Shown here in pieces: positions 1 through 8,233 of a stretch of 37,981 bases of DNA (its first letter is position 1; each line of letters opens with the position of its first letter). The stretch comes from Chloroflexota bacterium (lineage in GTDB: Bacteria; Chloroflexota; Limnocylindria; Limnocylindrales; CSP1-4), in assembly GCA_017881915.1 (NCBI GenBank), contig JADGQK010000023.1, forward strand, positions 1 through 37,981, written 5' to 3'. A program made the translations under genes and the position numbers. The notes below the pieces were generated by a model. That model was not told the DNA's origin. It saw only the letters and a program-made list of their open reading frames with translations, and did not search any database.

Positions 1-469
1 CCCTTGTCCGTCCTCGGTCGAAAGGCATCAGGCGCCCGGCCGTGCCATCCTTCGATCCCTGAAGGCGAGAATGGCTCCGGCCAGGAGCGGCCTCGGCGGG
101 ACCAGCCTACATCCTGGCCGGTTGCCGGAGTTCAAGGAGACGCGCCGGCTGGCTCATAGGATCGGCCAGCTGCAGGACCGCCCAAGTCGCATTGAACACG
201 CGTAAATGCGATCGCGAGCCGTGGGCTGGCCCAGGTCCCCTCGGTCCGACGCTCGCCTTACGCGGCGCGTGGGGCCTCCTCGAGTCGGGGTGCGAGCGGT
301 GAGCAGCCTTTCGCACAGCCCTGGTCGAGGGGCGCGCCGCAAACGCTGCGGTAACGACGACCAGCTGGAGCCGGATGCGCGCTGATCGGAGGGCCCCCAC
401 GCTGCAGGCACGCTAACCAGCCGGCCTTCGTACCTGCGGAGCCGCCTGCGCGACTACCATTGATGTCCC
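1..469. other. Non-coding or unassigned stretch upstream of dnaE
   Basis: I see no convincing gene here. Open frames exist on the minus strand (for example about 107-400), but their products are Arg/Pro/Ala/Ser-rich, as expected from antisense reading of GC-rich DNA, and they show no domain. There is no tRNA cloverleaf or strong terminator hairpin. The last 20 bases carry the likely -10 element of dnaE. The upstream neighbour is outside the window. Confidence 0.6.
455..460 (+). promoter_or_regulatory. Candidate -10 element (TACCAT) for a leaderless dnaE mRNA
   Basis: TACCAT fits TANNNT and lies 9 bases before the GTG start at 470. There is no Shine-Dalgarno sequence in the gap. The same arrangement recurs before tnaA, uvrA, uvrC and secD. 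No convincing -35 hexamer was seen. Confidence 0.4.
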
Positions 470-3400
470 GTGACGACCATCGCCCCAAATGATTTTTCGC
501 ACCTGCACGTCCACAGCGAGTTCAGCCTGCTCGACGGCCTCGGGCGAATCAACGAGCTCGTCGACGGGGCCGCTCAGCTCGGGTTCGACTCTCTCGCCCT
601 GACCGATCACGGTGCCCTGTATGGGGCCGTCGCCTTCTACCAGGCGGCCACGGCGAAGGGGATCCGGCCGATCATCGGGGTTGAGACGTACGTCGCCCGC
701 CGGTCCATGGCCGACAAGGAGGGCAAGGCCGACGCCCAGCCCTTCCACCTGATCCTGCTGGCCGAGAACCTCGTCGGCTACCGTAACCTGTGCCGACTGA
801 TCACCGACGCTCACATCGACGGCTACTACTACAAACCCCGGATCGACCGCGAGCACCTGGCCCGCCATAGCGAGGGCCTGATCGGGCTGTCGGCCTGCCT
901 CAGTGGCGAGATCCCGCGGGCCCTCGAAACCGACGACTGGGAGCTGGCCACCAAGCTGGCCGGCGAATACGCCGACATCTTCGGCCCGGAACGCTTTTAC
1001 CTCGAGCTCCAGGACCACGGCCTGGCCGAGCAGCGCCGGCTGAACGAGCAACTCATCCGGTTGGCACCACAGGCCGGCCTGCCGCTCGTCGTCACGAACG
1101 ACCTCCACTACGTCCGCCAGGACCAGTCCGAGGCCCACGACGTCCTGCTGTGCGTGGGTACCGGCAACAACCTCGATACGCCCGGTCGAATGCGTTTCGA
1201 CACGAACGACTTCTGGCTGAAGTCGGCGGCCCAGATGGCGGCGCTCTTCCCCGACCAGCGTCAGGCGATCCTCAACACCCGCCGGATCGCCGAGATGGCG
1301 GGCGGCCTGGAGCTGCCCCTGGGCCAGACCCGGATCCCGCATTTCCCGGTGCCCGACGGCGAGACCGTCGAAAGCTGGCTGCGCCGGGAGTGCGAGCTAG
1401 GGCTGGCGCGGCGCTACGGCGGGGCCACGCCGGCGCTCCAGGCGCGCCTCGACTACGAGCTCGGTGTGATCCTCTCGATGGGTTATGCGGGCTACTTCCT
1501 GATCGTGGCCGACTTCGTCCGGTTCGCCCGCGAGCAGGGGATCCAGACCACCTGCCGTGGGAGCGCGCCGGGCTCGATCGTCACCTACACCCTGGGGATC
1601 ACGCCGGTCGACCCGATCCTGTACGAGCTGCCCTTCGAGCGGTTCCTCAATCCGGACCGGGTGACGATGCCGGACATCGACGTCGACTTCGAGGACGGGC
1701 GGCGCGAGGAGGTCATCGCCTACGTCAGCCGCAAGTACGGCCAGGACCACGTTGCCCAGATCATCACCTTCGGGACGATGCTCGCCCGGGCCGCGGTGCG
1801 CGATGTCGGGCGGGTCCTGGGGATGAGCTACGGCGAGGTGGACCGGATCGCCAAGGCGATCCCGAACCAGCTCGGGATCCGGCTCGACGAGGCACTCCAG
1901 TCGACCCCGGCCCTGCGCGAGATGGCCGTCGACCCGCAGGTCGGCCGGCTGCTCGACCTGGCCCAGCACCTCGAGGGCGTCGCCCGGAACGCGTCGACCC
2001 ATGCCGCCGGCGTGGTGATCAGCCGTGAACCGTTGACCGAACTGATGCCACTCCAGAAGGCGACCAACTCGGACGGCCTGATGACCCAGTTCGAGATGCA
2101 CGCGGTCGAGGCCCTGGGCCTGCTCAAGTTCGACTTCCTGGGCCTGTCCAACCTGACGATCCTGCGCCAGGCGGTCGAGCTGATCCAGGCGAACCGCGGC
2201 GTGGCCATCGACCTCGACCAGATCCCGCTCGACGATACGACGACCTTCGAGCTGCTCGCCTCGGGCGAGACGACCGGCATCTTCCAGCTTGAGTCGGCGG
2301 GCATGCGCCGCTACGTGCGCGAGCTTCGGCCGACGTCGGTCTACGACCTGGCCGCGATGGTGGCCCTCTACCGGCCGGGCCCGATGGACAACATTCCCGC
2401 GTACATCCGGCGCAAGCACGGCCAGGAGCCGGTGACCTACCTCCACCCGCTGCTCGAGCCGTACCTCAAGAAGACCTACGGGATCTTTGTCTACCAGGAG
2501 GACATCATGGCCTCCGCGATCGCCCTGGGCGGCTTCACCGGCCCGGAGGCCGACACGCTCGGCTATGCGATCCGGAAGAAGAAGTCGAGCGTCCTCCGGT
2601 CGATGAAGGACCAGTTTGTCCGGCAGGCCGCTGAACGCGGCGTGCCGGCCGCGACGATCGATGCCGTTTTCACCGCCTTCCAGCCGTTCGAGCGCTACGG
2701 CTTCAACAAGGCCCACGCGACGTGCTACGGGCTGGTGGCCTACCAGACGGCCTACCTCAAGGCGAACTACACCGTCGAGTACATGACCAGCGTCCTGACC
2801 GCATCACGCGACAACGCCGAGAAGGTCGCCGCCGCGATCGCCGAGTGCCGCCGCCTGGGGATCGAGGTCCGGCCGCCGGATATCCGGAGCTCGGGGGTGG
2901 AGTTCTCGGTCGAAGGCGACGCGATCCGGTTCGGCCTGATCGCCGTCCGCAACGTCGGCCAGGGGGCGATCGAGTCGATCATCGGGGCGCGCGCGGATGG
3001 AGAGTTCCGCTCGATCACGGATTTCTGCGAGCGGATCGACCTGCGCCTCGGCAACAAGCGGGTTCTCGAGTCGCTCGCCCGGGTTGGCGCCCTGGCTGCG
3101 TTCGGCCACCCGGCCCAGGTCCTGGCCGGCCTCGACGACGCGATGAGCGCGGCGAGCGCCACCCAGCGCGACCGGCTCACCGGCCAGGTCTCGCTGTTCG
3201 ACCTGGCCGCCGGCGATCCGGCCCTGCTCGACGCGCCGCTGCCGAGGGTGACCGAGGCGCCGACCCGCGAGCGGTTGCGTTGGGAGAAGGAGCTCCTCGG
3301 GCTGTACCTCTCGGATCATCCCCTCAAGGAGATTGCCGAGGCCATTGGGCCGTTCGTCAGCGCCTACTCGGGCGACCTCCGCGATGAGTCGCTCGACCAG

Positions 3401-4288
3401 CAGCGGGTGGTGGTGTGCGGAATCGTGACCGGCGTGCGGACGGTGATCACCAAGGCCCGGGCAACGATGGCGATCGCGACCCTCGAAGATCTCCAGGGTT
3501 CGATCGAGGTTGTCGTCTTCCCGCGCCTGTATGAACTGACCCGGCCAACCTGGATCGAGGGCCAGATCCTGCTCGTGTCGGGCCGGGTCGATCACAAGGG
3601 CGAGGAGGTGTCCCTGCTGGCGGACCTCGCCGTGAACTGGGACGAGGCCCTGGCGCGCGGCCCGGCCTCGTTTGCATCCGAGGTCGCGGCAGTCGACCGG
3701 GGCCGGAACCGCGGTTCCAATGGCGATCGCGGCGGCTGGCGGCGGGGCCCGGATGGCCGACCGGAACGGGGCGCCGTCCCGACCCCCGTTGCGGCGGAGC
3801 CGGTGGCCGTTGGCCCCGGCCGGGTTGGCCCGATGCCCGGCAACGTGCTGGTCAGCCCCCTGCGCGGAGGACAGCCCGTGGCGGTCGTTGCTGGAGGGTC
3901 GATGCCAGACCTGCCGGCGATCCGCCCGGCAGAACCGTTCCCCTTCGATTCCGAACCGTTCCCCTTCGATTCCGAACCGGCCCTGCCCGATGATGCCCGC
4001 GGCCTGGCCCGGGCGGCGGCCGGGGCCCCAACCGTGCCCACCGAGGCGAGCGCTGACCGGGTCCTCCACGTCAGGTTCATCGGCGGCGCCACCGCCGAGC
4101 GGACGATGGAGGAGCTGCGGACGCTGATCCGGGCCCGACCGGGCGCGACGCGGGTCGTTCTTCACGTTCCGGGCGTGCGCGGCGGCGAGCTGCCGATGGA
4201 GCTGCGCAGCGGCGTTGCCTATGACGCGGACCTGCTCGCCGAAGTGACCCGTCGTCTCGGGTCCGGCGTCGAGCTCCAGCTCGGCTGA
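470..4288 (+). CDS. dnaE: DNA polymerase III alpha subunit (replicative polymerase)
   Basis: This is the catalytic subunit of the replicative DNA polymerase, 1272 residues, starting at GTG. The N-terminal PHP domain opens with HLHVHSEFSLLDG and continues with ALTDHGALYG. The C-family palm aspartates are visible: D402 and D404 in PDIDVDF and D555 in LLKFDFLGL, matching E. coli D401, D403 and D555. QVSLF at residues 906-910 fits the internal beta-clamp-binding motif. An OB-fold (roughly 980-1060, VVCGIVTGVRTVITKA...) follows. The protein is about 110 residues longer than E. coli DnaE. The excess is a low-complexity linker (about 1065-1185), containing a perfect 21-base tandem duplication, and a small C-terminal alpha/beta domain (about 1190-1272, starting VLHVRFIGG). 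The start is set by the PHP motif close to the N-terminus. It converges with the TerB-like gene, with only a weak ATCCG/CGGAT hairpin (4297-4309) between them. Confidence 0.97.
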   Translation: MTTIAPNDFSHLHVHSEFSLLDGLGRINELVDGAAQLGFDSLALTDHGALYGAVAFYQAATAKGIRPIIGVETYVARRSMADKEGKADAQPFHLILLAENLVGYRNLCRLITDAHIDGYYYKPRIDREHLARHSEGLIGLSACLSGEIPRALETDDWELATKLAGEYADIFGPERFYLELQDHGLAEQRRLNEQLIRLAPQAGLPLVVTNDLHYVRQDQSEAHDVLLCVGTGNNLDTPGRMRFDTNDFWLKSAAQMAALFPDQRQAILNTRRIAEMAGGLELPLGQTRIPHFPVPDGETVESWLRRECELGLARRYGGATPALQARLDYELGVILSMGYAGYFLIVADFVRFAREQGIQTTCRGSAPGSIVTYTLGITPVDPILYELPFERFLNPDRVTMPDIDVDFEDGRREEVIAYVSRKYGQDHVAQIITFGTMLARAAVRDVGRVLGMSYGEVDRIAKAIPNQLGIRLDEALQSTPALREMAVDPQVGRLLDLAQHLEGVARNASTHAAGVVISREPLTELMPLQKATNSDGLMTQFEMHAVEALGLLKFDFLGLSNLTILRQAVELIQANRGVAIDLDQIPLDDTTTFELLASGETTGIFQLESAGMRRYVRELRPTSVYDLAAMVALYRPGPMDNIPAYIRRKHGQEPVTYLHPLLEPYLKKTYGIFVYQEDIMASAIALGGFTGPEADTLGYAIRKKKSSVLRSMKDQFVRQAAERGVPAATIDAVFTAFQPFERYGFNKAHATCYGLVAYQTAYLKANYTVEYMTSVLTASRDNAEKVAAAIAECRRLGIEVRPPDIRSSGVEFSVEGDAIRFGLIAVRNVGQGAIESIIGARADGEFRSITDFCERIDLRLGNKRVLESLARVGALAAFGHPAQVLAGLDDAMSAASATQRDRLTGQVSLFDLAAGDPALLDAPLPRVTEAPTRERLRWEKELLGLYLSDHPLKEIAEAIGPFVSAYSGDLRDESLDQQRVVVCGIVTGVRTVITKARATMAIATLEDLQGSIEVVVFPRLYELTRPTWIEGQILLVSGRVDHKGEEVSLLADLAVNWDEALARGPASFASEVAAVDRGRNRGSNGDRGGWRRGPDGRPERGAVPTPVAAEPVAVGPGRVGPMPGNVLVSPLRGGQPVAVVAGGSMPDLPAIRPAEPFPFDSEPFPFDSEPALPDDARGLARAAAGAPTVPTEASADRVLHVRFIGGATAERTMEELRTLIRARPGATRVVLHVPGVRGGELPMELRSGVAYDADLLAEVTRRLGSGVELQLG
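3932..3979 (+). repeat. Perfect 21-base tandem duplication inside dnaE
   Basis: A 21-base unit beginning gaaccgttcccc occurs twice without mismatch (3932-3952 and 3953-3973), and the first six bases recur as a third partial copy. It keeps frame and encodes EPFPFDS twice. It lies in the variable linker between the OB-fold and the C-terminal domain, so a recent slippage or duplication event would be tolerated. Confidence 0.9.
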
Positions 4289-4331
4289 CCGGGCGCATCC
4301 GCGGCGGATCGGGAGCCGTGTCCGCCGTGGG

Positions 4332-4910
4332 TCAGGCCGGGTCGGCCGGCGGCGTGGGCTCGCCCTTCATCTCCTGGACGGCCGAGAAGCGGTCGGCGAA
4401 TTCGCCCCGGAGCTTGGCCAGGGCGGGCGGCTCGAGGTCGAGCTCGAGGGCGATCTCATCGACCGTGAAGCTCGCAGCGGCGTCGATCGAGCCGTTGATC
4501 GCGGCCACCGCGAAGCAGGCACGCAGGATGTCGAGGCGCTGCTCCGTCGTCGAGACCGCCCGGAATTCGCGGGTCACGAGGTAGTCATCCGTGCCCCCAG
4601 TCGCGAGCGCCTGGAGTTTGGCAGTCTCGACCACCAGCGCAGCTTCGGCCGGATCCAGGCCCGTCTGCTTCACGAGGGCCTGCTCCATGTAGCGCGATGC
4701 CTCCTCGCTGACGTGCATATCGGCGCTGGCCGCCCGGGCGATGACGTAGGCCGCGCAGGCGACGAACCGGGCGCGATCCGGAGGCAGGTCGTCGATCCGG
4801 GCGATGATCGCGCGGACCATCTCCAGTTCGGCCACGGAGCCGGCCCCCGACGTGTCGTGCGCATGGGCGGCGGAGCCCTCGGTGGGGAAGAAGCGGCGCA
4901 GGAAGCTCAT
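4332..4910 (-). CDS. TerB-like (tellurite resistance/DjlA-type) helical protein
   Basis: This is a 192-residue, mostly helical protein. The region from about residue 30 to 175 resembles the TerB family: acidic and helical, with an IARAASADMHVSEEASRYME segment, a second helical half, and GSIDAAASFTVDEIALELDL near the end. In the family such domains are linked to metal stress or membrane-associated stress complexes, but the biochemical role is poorly defined. I chose ATG at 4910 because GGAGG lies 5 bases upstream and MSFLRRFFP makes a plausible basic N-terminus. An in-frame start further upstream would add Arg/Pro-rich antisense-looking sequence that overlaps the lipoprotein gene. There is no signal peptide. 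A TAGACT -10 element lies about 54 bases upstream. The family call is moderate; it could be an uncharacterised helical protein. Confidence 0.75.
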   Translation of the reverse strand: MSFLRRFFPTEGSAAHAHDTSGAGSVAELEMVRAIIARIDDLPPDRARFVACAAYVIARAASADMHVSEEASRYMEQALVKQTGLDPAEAALVVETAKLQALATGGTDDYLVTREFRAVSTTEQRLDILRACFAVAAINGSIDAAASFTVDEIALELDLEPPALAKLRGEFADRFSAVQEMKGEPTPPADPA

Positions 4911-4963
4911 CGGTCCTCCGGTAGGGGAGCAACGCGGAAGGATCCGCGCGAGTTCTGCCGCCG

Positions 4964-4969
4964 AGTCTA
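4964..4969 (-). promoter_or_regulatory. Candidate -10 element (TAGACT) for the TerB-like gene
   Basis: On the minus strand TAGACT precedes a leader of about 50 bases that includes the GGAGG ribosome site. The identical hexamer stands before the SnoaL-like and ECF sigma genes. It lies just downstream of the 4977-5008 hairpin, so the hairpin would insulate this promoter from the lipoprotein gene. Confidence 0.4.
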
Positions 4970-4976
4970 GCGTGAG

Positions 4977-5008
4977 ATGCCCCGGCCCAGATAACTGGGC
5001 CGGGGCAT
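4977..5008. terminator. Perfect 14-bp hairpin with 4-base loop, probable terminator
   Basis: Positions 4977-4990 and 4995-5008 are perfectly complementary (arm ATGCCCCGGCCCAG) around the loop ATAA. It lies 22 bases beyond the stop of the minus-strand lipoprotein gene and before the TerB-like gene. No U-tract follows on either strand, so it is not a textbook intrinsic terminator. A very GC-rich stem may still terminate or protect a 3' end. Confidence 0.6.
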
Positions 5009-5029
5009 TCGGGAGGGGGAGGCGCGGGA

Positions 5030-5254
5030 CTACGAGGCGGACGGCGCCACCGACGGAGCGACGGAAGGAGCGACCGACGGTACGACCGACGGTGCGACGA
5101 GGCTGGGGGCCGTCGAGGCGGGTGCGCTGGCCGGTGCGCTGCTGGGCGCGACGGACGGGACGATCGTCGGAGCCGGCGTGGGGGAGGTTGTGCAGGCGGC
5201 AAGTGCAGCCAGGAGGGAGACGGATAGGGCGGCGGTGCTGATTGCTCGTTTCAT
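5030..5254 (-). CDS. Small Ser/Ala/Pro-rich lipoprotein
   Basis: This is a 74-residue predicted lipoprotein. A basic start (MKRA), a hydrophobic stretch and the lipobox LAA-C21 predict cleavage and lipidation at Cys21 and an extracytoplasmic location. The mature part is almost entirely Ala, Pro, Ser, Val and Thr, with repeated VAPS units (SVAPSVAPSVAPSAS at the end). That looks like a flexible spacer with no catalytic domain. The function is unknown; it may be a wall-spanning tether or a decayed larger lipoprotein. GAGG lies about 8 bases before the ATG. The probable transcription stop is the 4977-5008 hairpin. The coding call rests on the clean signal sequence; the gene is too short and repetitive for a family assignment. 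Confidence 0.7.
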   Translation of the reverse strand: MKRAISTAALSVSLLAALAACTTSPTPAPTIVPSVAPSSAPASAPASTAPSLVAPSVVPSVAPSVAPSVAPSAS

Positions 5255-5355
5255 CGGGGACCTCAAGCGCGGGGTCGGCCATCTCGTTCGGCCAACAACA
5301 TTCCCGACTGATCCTGACAGCGCTTCCTGATGAAGTCCTGAAGGGTGCCAGTCAC

Positions 5356-5388
5356 GTGCCTGCCGCGTGCCTGCCGCGTGCCTGCCGG
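5356..5388 (+). repeat. Three tandem copies of an 11-base unit
   Basis: The unit gtgcctgccgc occurs three times head to tail (5356-5366, 5367-5377, 5378-5388, the last ending in g). It lies in the intergenic gap between the SGNH hydrolase and the lipoprotein genes. This looks like a small slippage repeat; no function is evident. Confidence 0.85.
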
Positions 5389-5429
5389 CCGGGCCCGGAT
5401 TGCGCCGAGCCCCGATCAGGCCGGTCCCT

Positions 5430-6194
5430 TCAGTGCTGGATGGCCGCGGCCTGCAGGGTGCGGGCGAGGTCGGCCGAGAGACCCTCCGTGGCGGAGATGC
5501 CGATGGGCGTTGCGCCGAAGATCCGGGTGTAGAGGACGCACGCCACAAGGTACGTCCCGGCCGCGCTCGGGTGGCTGCCGTCGTCCTGCCACAGGACCAC
5601 CGACGGATCCTGCTGAACCACCGTTTGCCACGCCTGTCCGGCAGGCGCGACCGCAACGCCGAGCTCGGCGCCGATCGCGCCATAGCCCTGATTGACGGCG
5701 GCCTGCATCGCACCGTAGTCGAGACCGTGGTCGGGCCAGCCATCCCGGTGGGCCCAGGTCTGGAGCAGGATCGGCGTTGCGCCCGCGGCCCGCACGATGC
5801 CGACGAGCACCCGGGCCGCCGGGTACATCTGGCCCTGGCGGTCCGCCTCGAGCGAAGGGATCTCGCTCTGCTCCTGGAGGACCACGAACTGCCAGCGCGA
5901 ACCGCTGATCGCATTCACCGATGCCGGCGAGGCGGCGTGGTTCGCCAGCGTTTCGCCCCCGTTCGCGACCATGCTCGTCTCGACGTTCTGGCCGCCGGCC
6001 CGGGCGATATCGCGGAAGACGGCTGGCAGGTCATTGACGTACGTGTAGCTGTTACCCAGGAAGAGCACGCGAACGCACGCGGCGCGGGTGAACGGGCTGC
6101 ACGATGCCCCAGCGAGGCGAGCCACGCCGAAGGCCCCGAGGGCGATGAGGATCCCGACGCAGAGCACGAGCAGGCGCCCGACGGTGCGGTTCAT
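5430..6194 (-). CDS. Membrane-anchored SGNH/GDSL-type hydrolase
   Basis: This 254-residue protein has one N-terminal hydrophobic segment (about residues 7-28), giving an uncleaved anchor or signal, followed by an SGNH-hydrolase fold. Block I is FLGNSYT with the putative nucleophile Ser49. A Gly-containing block II (ANGGET) and a conserved-looking VLQEQSE strand follow. Block V is DGSHPSAAGTY with Asp205 and His208 completing a Ser-Asp-His arrangement. SGNH enzymes are esterases, lipases or carbohydrate deacetylases; the substrate cannot be told from sequence. The location should be extracytoplasmic. I chose ATG 6194 because the hydrophobic segment follows directly. An in-frame start further upstream, near 6293, would place about 33 non-hydrophobic residues in front. 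No good Shine-Dalgarno is visible, so the start is uncertain. Confidence 0.82.
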   Translation of the reverse strand: MNRTVGRLLVLCVGILIALGAFGVARLAGASCSPFTRAACVRVLFLGNSYTYVNDLPAVFRDIARAGGQNVETSMVANGGETLANHAASPASVNAISGSRWQFVVLQEQSEIPSLEADRQGQMYPAARVLVGIVRAAGATPILLQTWAHRDGWPDHGLDYGAMQAAVNQGYGAIGAELGVAVAPAGQAWQTVVQQDPSVVLWQDDGSHPSAAGTYLVACVLYTRIFGATPIGISATEGLSADLARTLQAAAIQH

Positions 6195-6315
6195 CGCACA
6201 ACCCGAGGCAGAGGACGCATCCGGGCAATCACCCGACCACCGTGGCCCCCGGGCTGGGAGCCGCGCCATCACCTGAAAGTGCCGGATGCGCATCCGGCGG
6301 GCCCCGGAGCGAGGC

Positions 6316-6321
6316 TAGACT
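6316..6321 (+). promoter_or_regulatory. Candidate -10 element (TAGACT) for the SnoaL-like gene
   Basis: TAGACT lies about 51 bases before the ATG at 6373, leaving a leader of about 44 bases with its own ribosome site. The same hexamer is used before the TerB-like and sigma genes. Confidence 0.4.
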
Positions 6322-6372
6322 TCGAAGGCCCCATGAGCGGGTGCGTGGCGGCTACGAGCGGAGGGAGGTTTG

Positions 6373-6825
6373 ATGGACACCGAGGAGCTGGTCCGTCGCT
6401 ACGGCGAGGCCGTGGCGCGCAACGACTTCGACACGATGAAGACGATGCGCCATCCAGACTGGCACGAAGACTGGCCGCAGTCGGGTGAACGAATCCCCAG
6501 CCACGAGGCCTACCGAACGATCCACGAAGACTTTCCCGGGGGCATGCCGCGCGTCGACCTGCAGCAGGTCGCGGGCGCCGAAGATCGCTGGGTGATGACA
6601 CCAAGCATGACGATCCAGCGAATCGCGGGCAGCGGGGATGTCTGGTTCATAGAGGGGCTCAACACGTATCCGAGTGGCGAGGCGTACCACCTCGTGCAGC
6701 ACCTGCGCCTCCGCGATGGCCGTGTCTGGCGCGCCACCACCTACTTCGCCCCGCCGTTCGCAGCCCCCGCCTGGCGAGCGTCGCTGGTGGTCCCGATCAC
6801 AGCAGCGGGTGCGTCGGATCGATGA
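6373..6825 (+). CDS. SnoaL/NTF2-like small alpha+beta barrel protein
   Basis: This 150-residue protein has the layout of the SnoaL-like/NTF2-like superfamily. An N-terminal helix (TEELVRRYGEAVARNDFDTM) is followed by a short loop with HPDWHEDWPQSGE and a helix with the SHEAYRTIHEDFPGG pattern. The strands end in HLVQHLRLRDGRVWRATTYFAPPF, the usual final sheet of this fold. Members bind or transform small hydrophobic ligands, or have no known activity; no specific reaction can be assigned. The start is firm: the purine tract GAGGGAGG (6361-6368) lies 4 bases before ATG 6373. The gene is alone on the plus strand and converges with the tryptophanase gene, 18 bases away, with no terminator hairpin between them. 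Confidence 0.8.
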   Translation: MDTEELVRRYGEAVARNDFDTMKTMRHPDWHEDWPQSGERIPSHEAYRTIHEDFPGGMPRVDLQQVAGAEDRWVMTPSMTIQRIAGSGDVWFIEGLNTYPSGEAYHLVQHLRLRDGRVWRATTYFAPPFAAPAWRASLVVPITAAGASDR

Positions 6826-6843
6826 CGCGGATGCCGGACCGCC

Positions 6844-8220
6844 TCAGACGAGTGGGATGAAGCGAGCCGTGAAGTGGCGGAGGGCCGCCGGTTCCGACGC
6901 AATCCGGTAACCGCGCAGGTCGGCAGCTCGAGCACCGACCGCCCGGACGACCTCGATGACGTAGTCGACGTGGCTCTGGGTATACGTTCGGCGCGGAATC
7001 GCAAGCCGAACGAGGTCCATCGCCGCCGGCGTCTCCGACCCATCCGGGTGCCGCCCGAACATGACCGTGCCGATCTCGCAGCCGCGGATCCCACCTTCGA
7101 CATACAGCGCGACGGCGAGCGCCTGGCCCGGGTATTCGAGCGGCGGAATGTGCGCCAGCATTGCTCGGGCATCGATGTACACGGCGTGACCGCCGACCGG
7201 CAGGACGATCGGGATCCCGGCTGCGTCGAGCGCATCTCCGAGATAGGCCGTCGAGCGAATCCGGTAGCGGAGGTAGTCCTCGTCGACGACCTCGCGCAGC
7301 CCCTGGGCGATCGCTTCGAGATCGCGGCCCGCCAGACCGCCGTACGTGACGAAACCCTCGGTGAGGATGAGCAGCGTCCGGCACTTCTCGGCGAGGGCGT
7401 CGTCGTTCATCGCCAGCCAGCCGCCGATGTTCGCGAGGCCGTCCTTCTTCGCGCTCATCGTCATCCCATCGGCGAGGGCGGCGAAGTCGCGGACGATGTC
7501 GATGACTGACCGGCCGGACTGCCCCTCTTCCCGCTCGTGGATGAACCAGGCGTTCTCGGCGAACCGGCACCCGTCGAGGAAGAGTGGCACGCCATACCGA
7601 TCGCACACCGCTCGCACGGCCCGGAGGTTGCGCAGCGAGACGGGCTGCCCGCCGCCCGAGTTGTTCGTGATCGTCACGAAGACGACCGGGACGTCCGCCG
7701 CCCGCTCGGCGAGGAGCCGGTCGAGCGCATCGATGTCCATGTTCCCCTTGAACGGGTGGACCGTCGCCGGCTCGCGACCCTCCGCGATGACGAAATCGAC
7801 GGCCTCGGCACCGGTCGCCTCGACGTTCGCCCGCGTCGTGTCGAAGTGGGTATTGTTCGGGATAACCTTGCCCGGGCCGCCGATGACGCTGAAGAGGATC
7901 TTCTCCGCGGCTCGACCCTGGTGGGTCGGGATGACGTGCTTGAACGGGAAGAGCGCCTGGACGCTCTCGAGGAACGCGTACCAGCTGGGGCTGCCTGCAT
8001 AGCTCTCGTCGCCATGCTGGATTGCCGCCCACTGGTCGCGGCTCATCGCGCCGGTTCCGGAGTCCGTGAGGAGGTCGATGAGGACGTCCTCCGCGTGCAC
8101 GTTGAACAGGTTGTAGCCGGCTGCCTCGACGGCCCTGGCACGCTCGACGCGCGTGGTCAGGCGGATCGGCTCAACCGCGTGGATCCGGAACGGCTCGATG
8201 ATCGTGCGCCAGCCATCCAT
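6844..8220 (-). CDS. tnaA: Tryptophanase (tryptophan indole-lyase)
   Basis: This is a PLP-dependent beta-eliminating lyase of 458 residues, the usual length for tryptophanase and tyrosine phenol-lyase. The PLP lysine is K259 in MSAKKD, and NNSGGGQPVSL is the typical family block. The residues that separate the two enzymes favour tryptophanase. D127 in HFDTT aligns with E. coli TnaA Asp137 (Thr in tyrosine phenol-lyase). Ile383 in CEIG stands where tyrosine phenol-lyase has Arg381. H449 in LRHFTAR aligns with TnaA His463 (Phe in tyrosine phenol-lyase). NIGG after the lysine is more like the tyrosine enzyme. The expected reaction is L-tryptophan to indole, pyruvate and ammonia, in the cytosol. 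I see no TnaC-like leader peptide and no adjacent transporter. A TATCCT element 7 bases before the ATG suggests a leaderless mRNA. Confidence 0.9.
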   Translation of the reverse strand: MDGWRTIIEPFRIHAVEPIRLTTRVERARAVEAAGYNLFNVHAEDVLIDLLTDSGTGAMSRDQWAAIQHGDESYAGSPSWYAFLESVQALFPFKHVIPTHQGRAAEKILFSVIGGPGKVIPNNTHFDTTRANVEATGAEAVDFVIAEGREPATVHPFKGNMDIDALDRLLAERAADVPVVFVTITNNSGGGQPVSLRNLRAVRAVCDRYGVPLFLDGCRFAENAWFIHEREEGQSGRSVIDIVRDFAALADGMTMSAKKDGLANIGGWLAMNDDALAEKCRTLLILTEGFVTYGGLAGRDLEAIAQGLREVVDEDYLRYRIRSTAYLGDALDAAGIPIVLPVGGHAVYIDARAMLAHIPPLEYPGQALAVALYVEGGIRGCEIGTVMFGRHPDGSETPAAMDLVRLAIPRRTYTQSHVDYVIEVVRAVGARAADLRGYRIASEPAALRHFTARFIPLV

Positions 8221-8227
8221 CGCGGCG

Positions 8228-8233
8228 AGGATA
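8228..8233 (-). promoter_or_regulatory. Candidate -10 element (TATCCT) for leaderless tnaA
   Basis: On the minus strand TATCCT stands 7 bases before the ATG at 8220, with no Shine-Dalgarno between. The rest of the 264-base gap to the neighbouring minus-strand gene shows no other obvious element, apart from a short palindrome GAACGTTC (8321-8328). Confidence 0.45.

Noticed and set aside
107-400. Minus-strand frame of 97 codons with a slightly hydrophobic start in the region before dnaE
   Set aside because: The rest is Arg/Pro/Ser/His-rich with no motif, and overlapping frames give equally plausible products, so this is probably chance.
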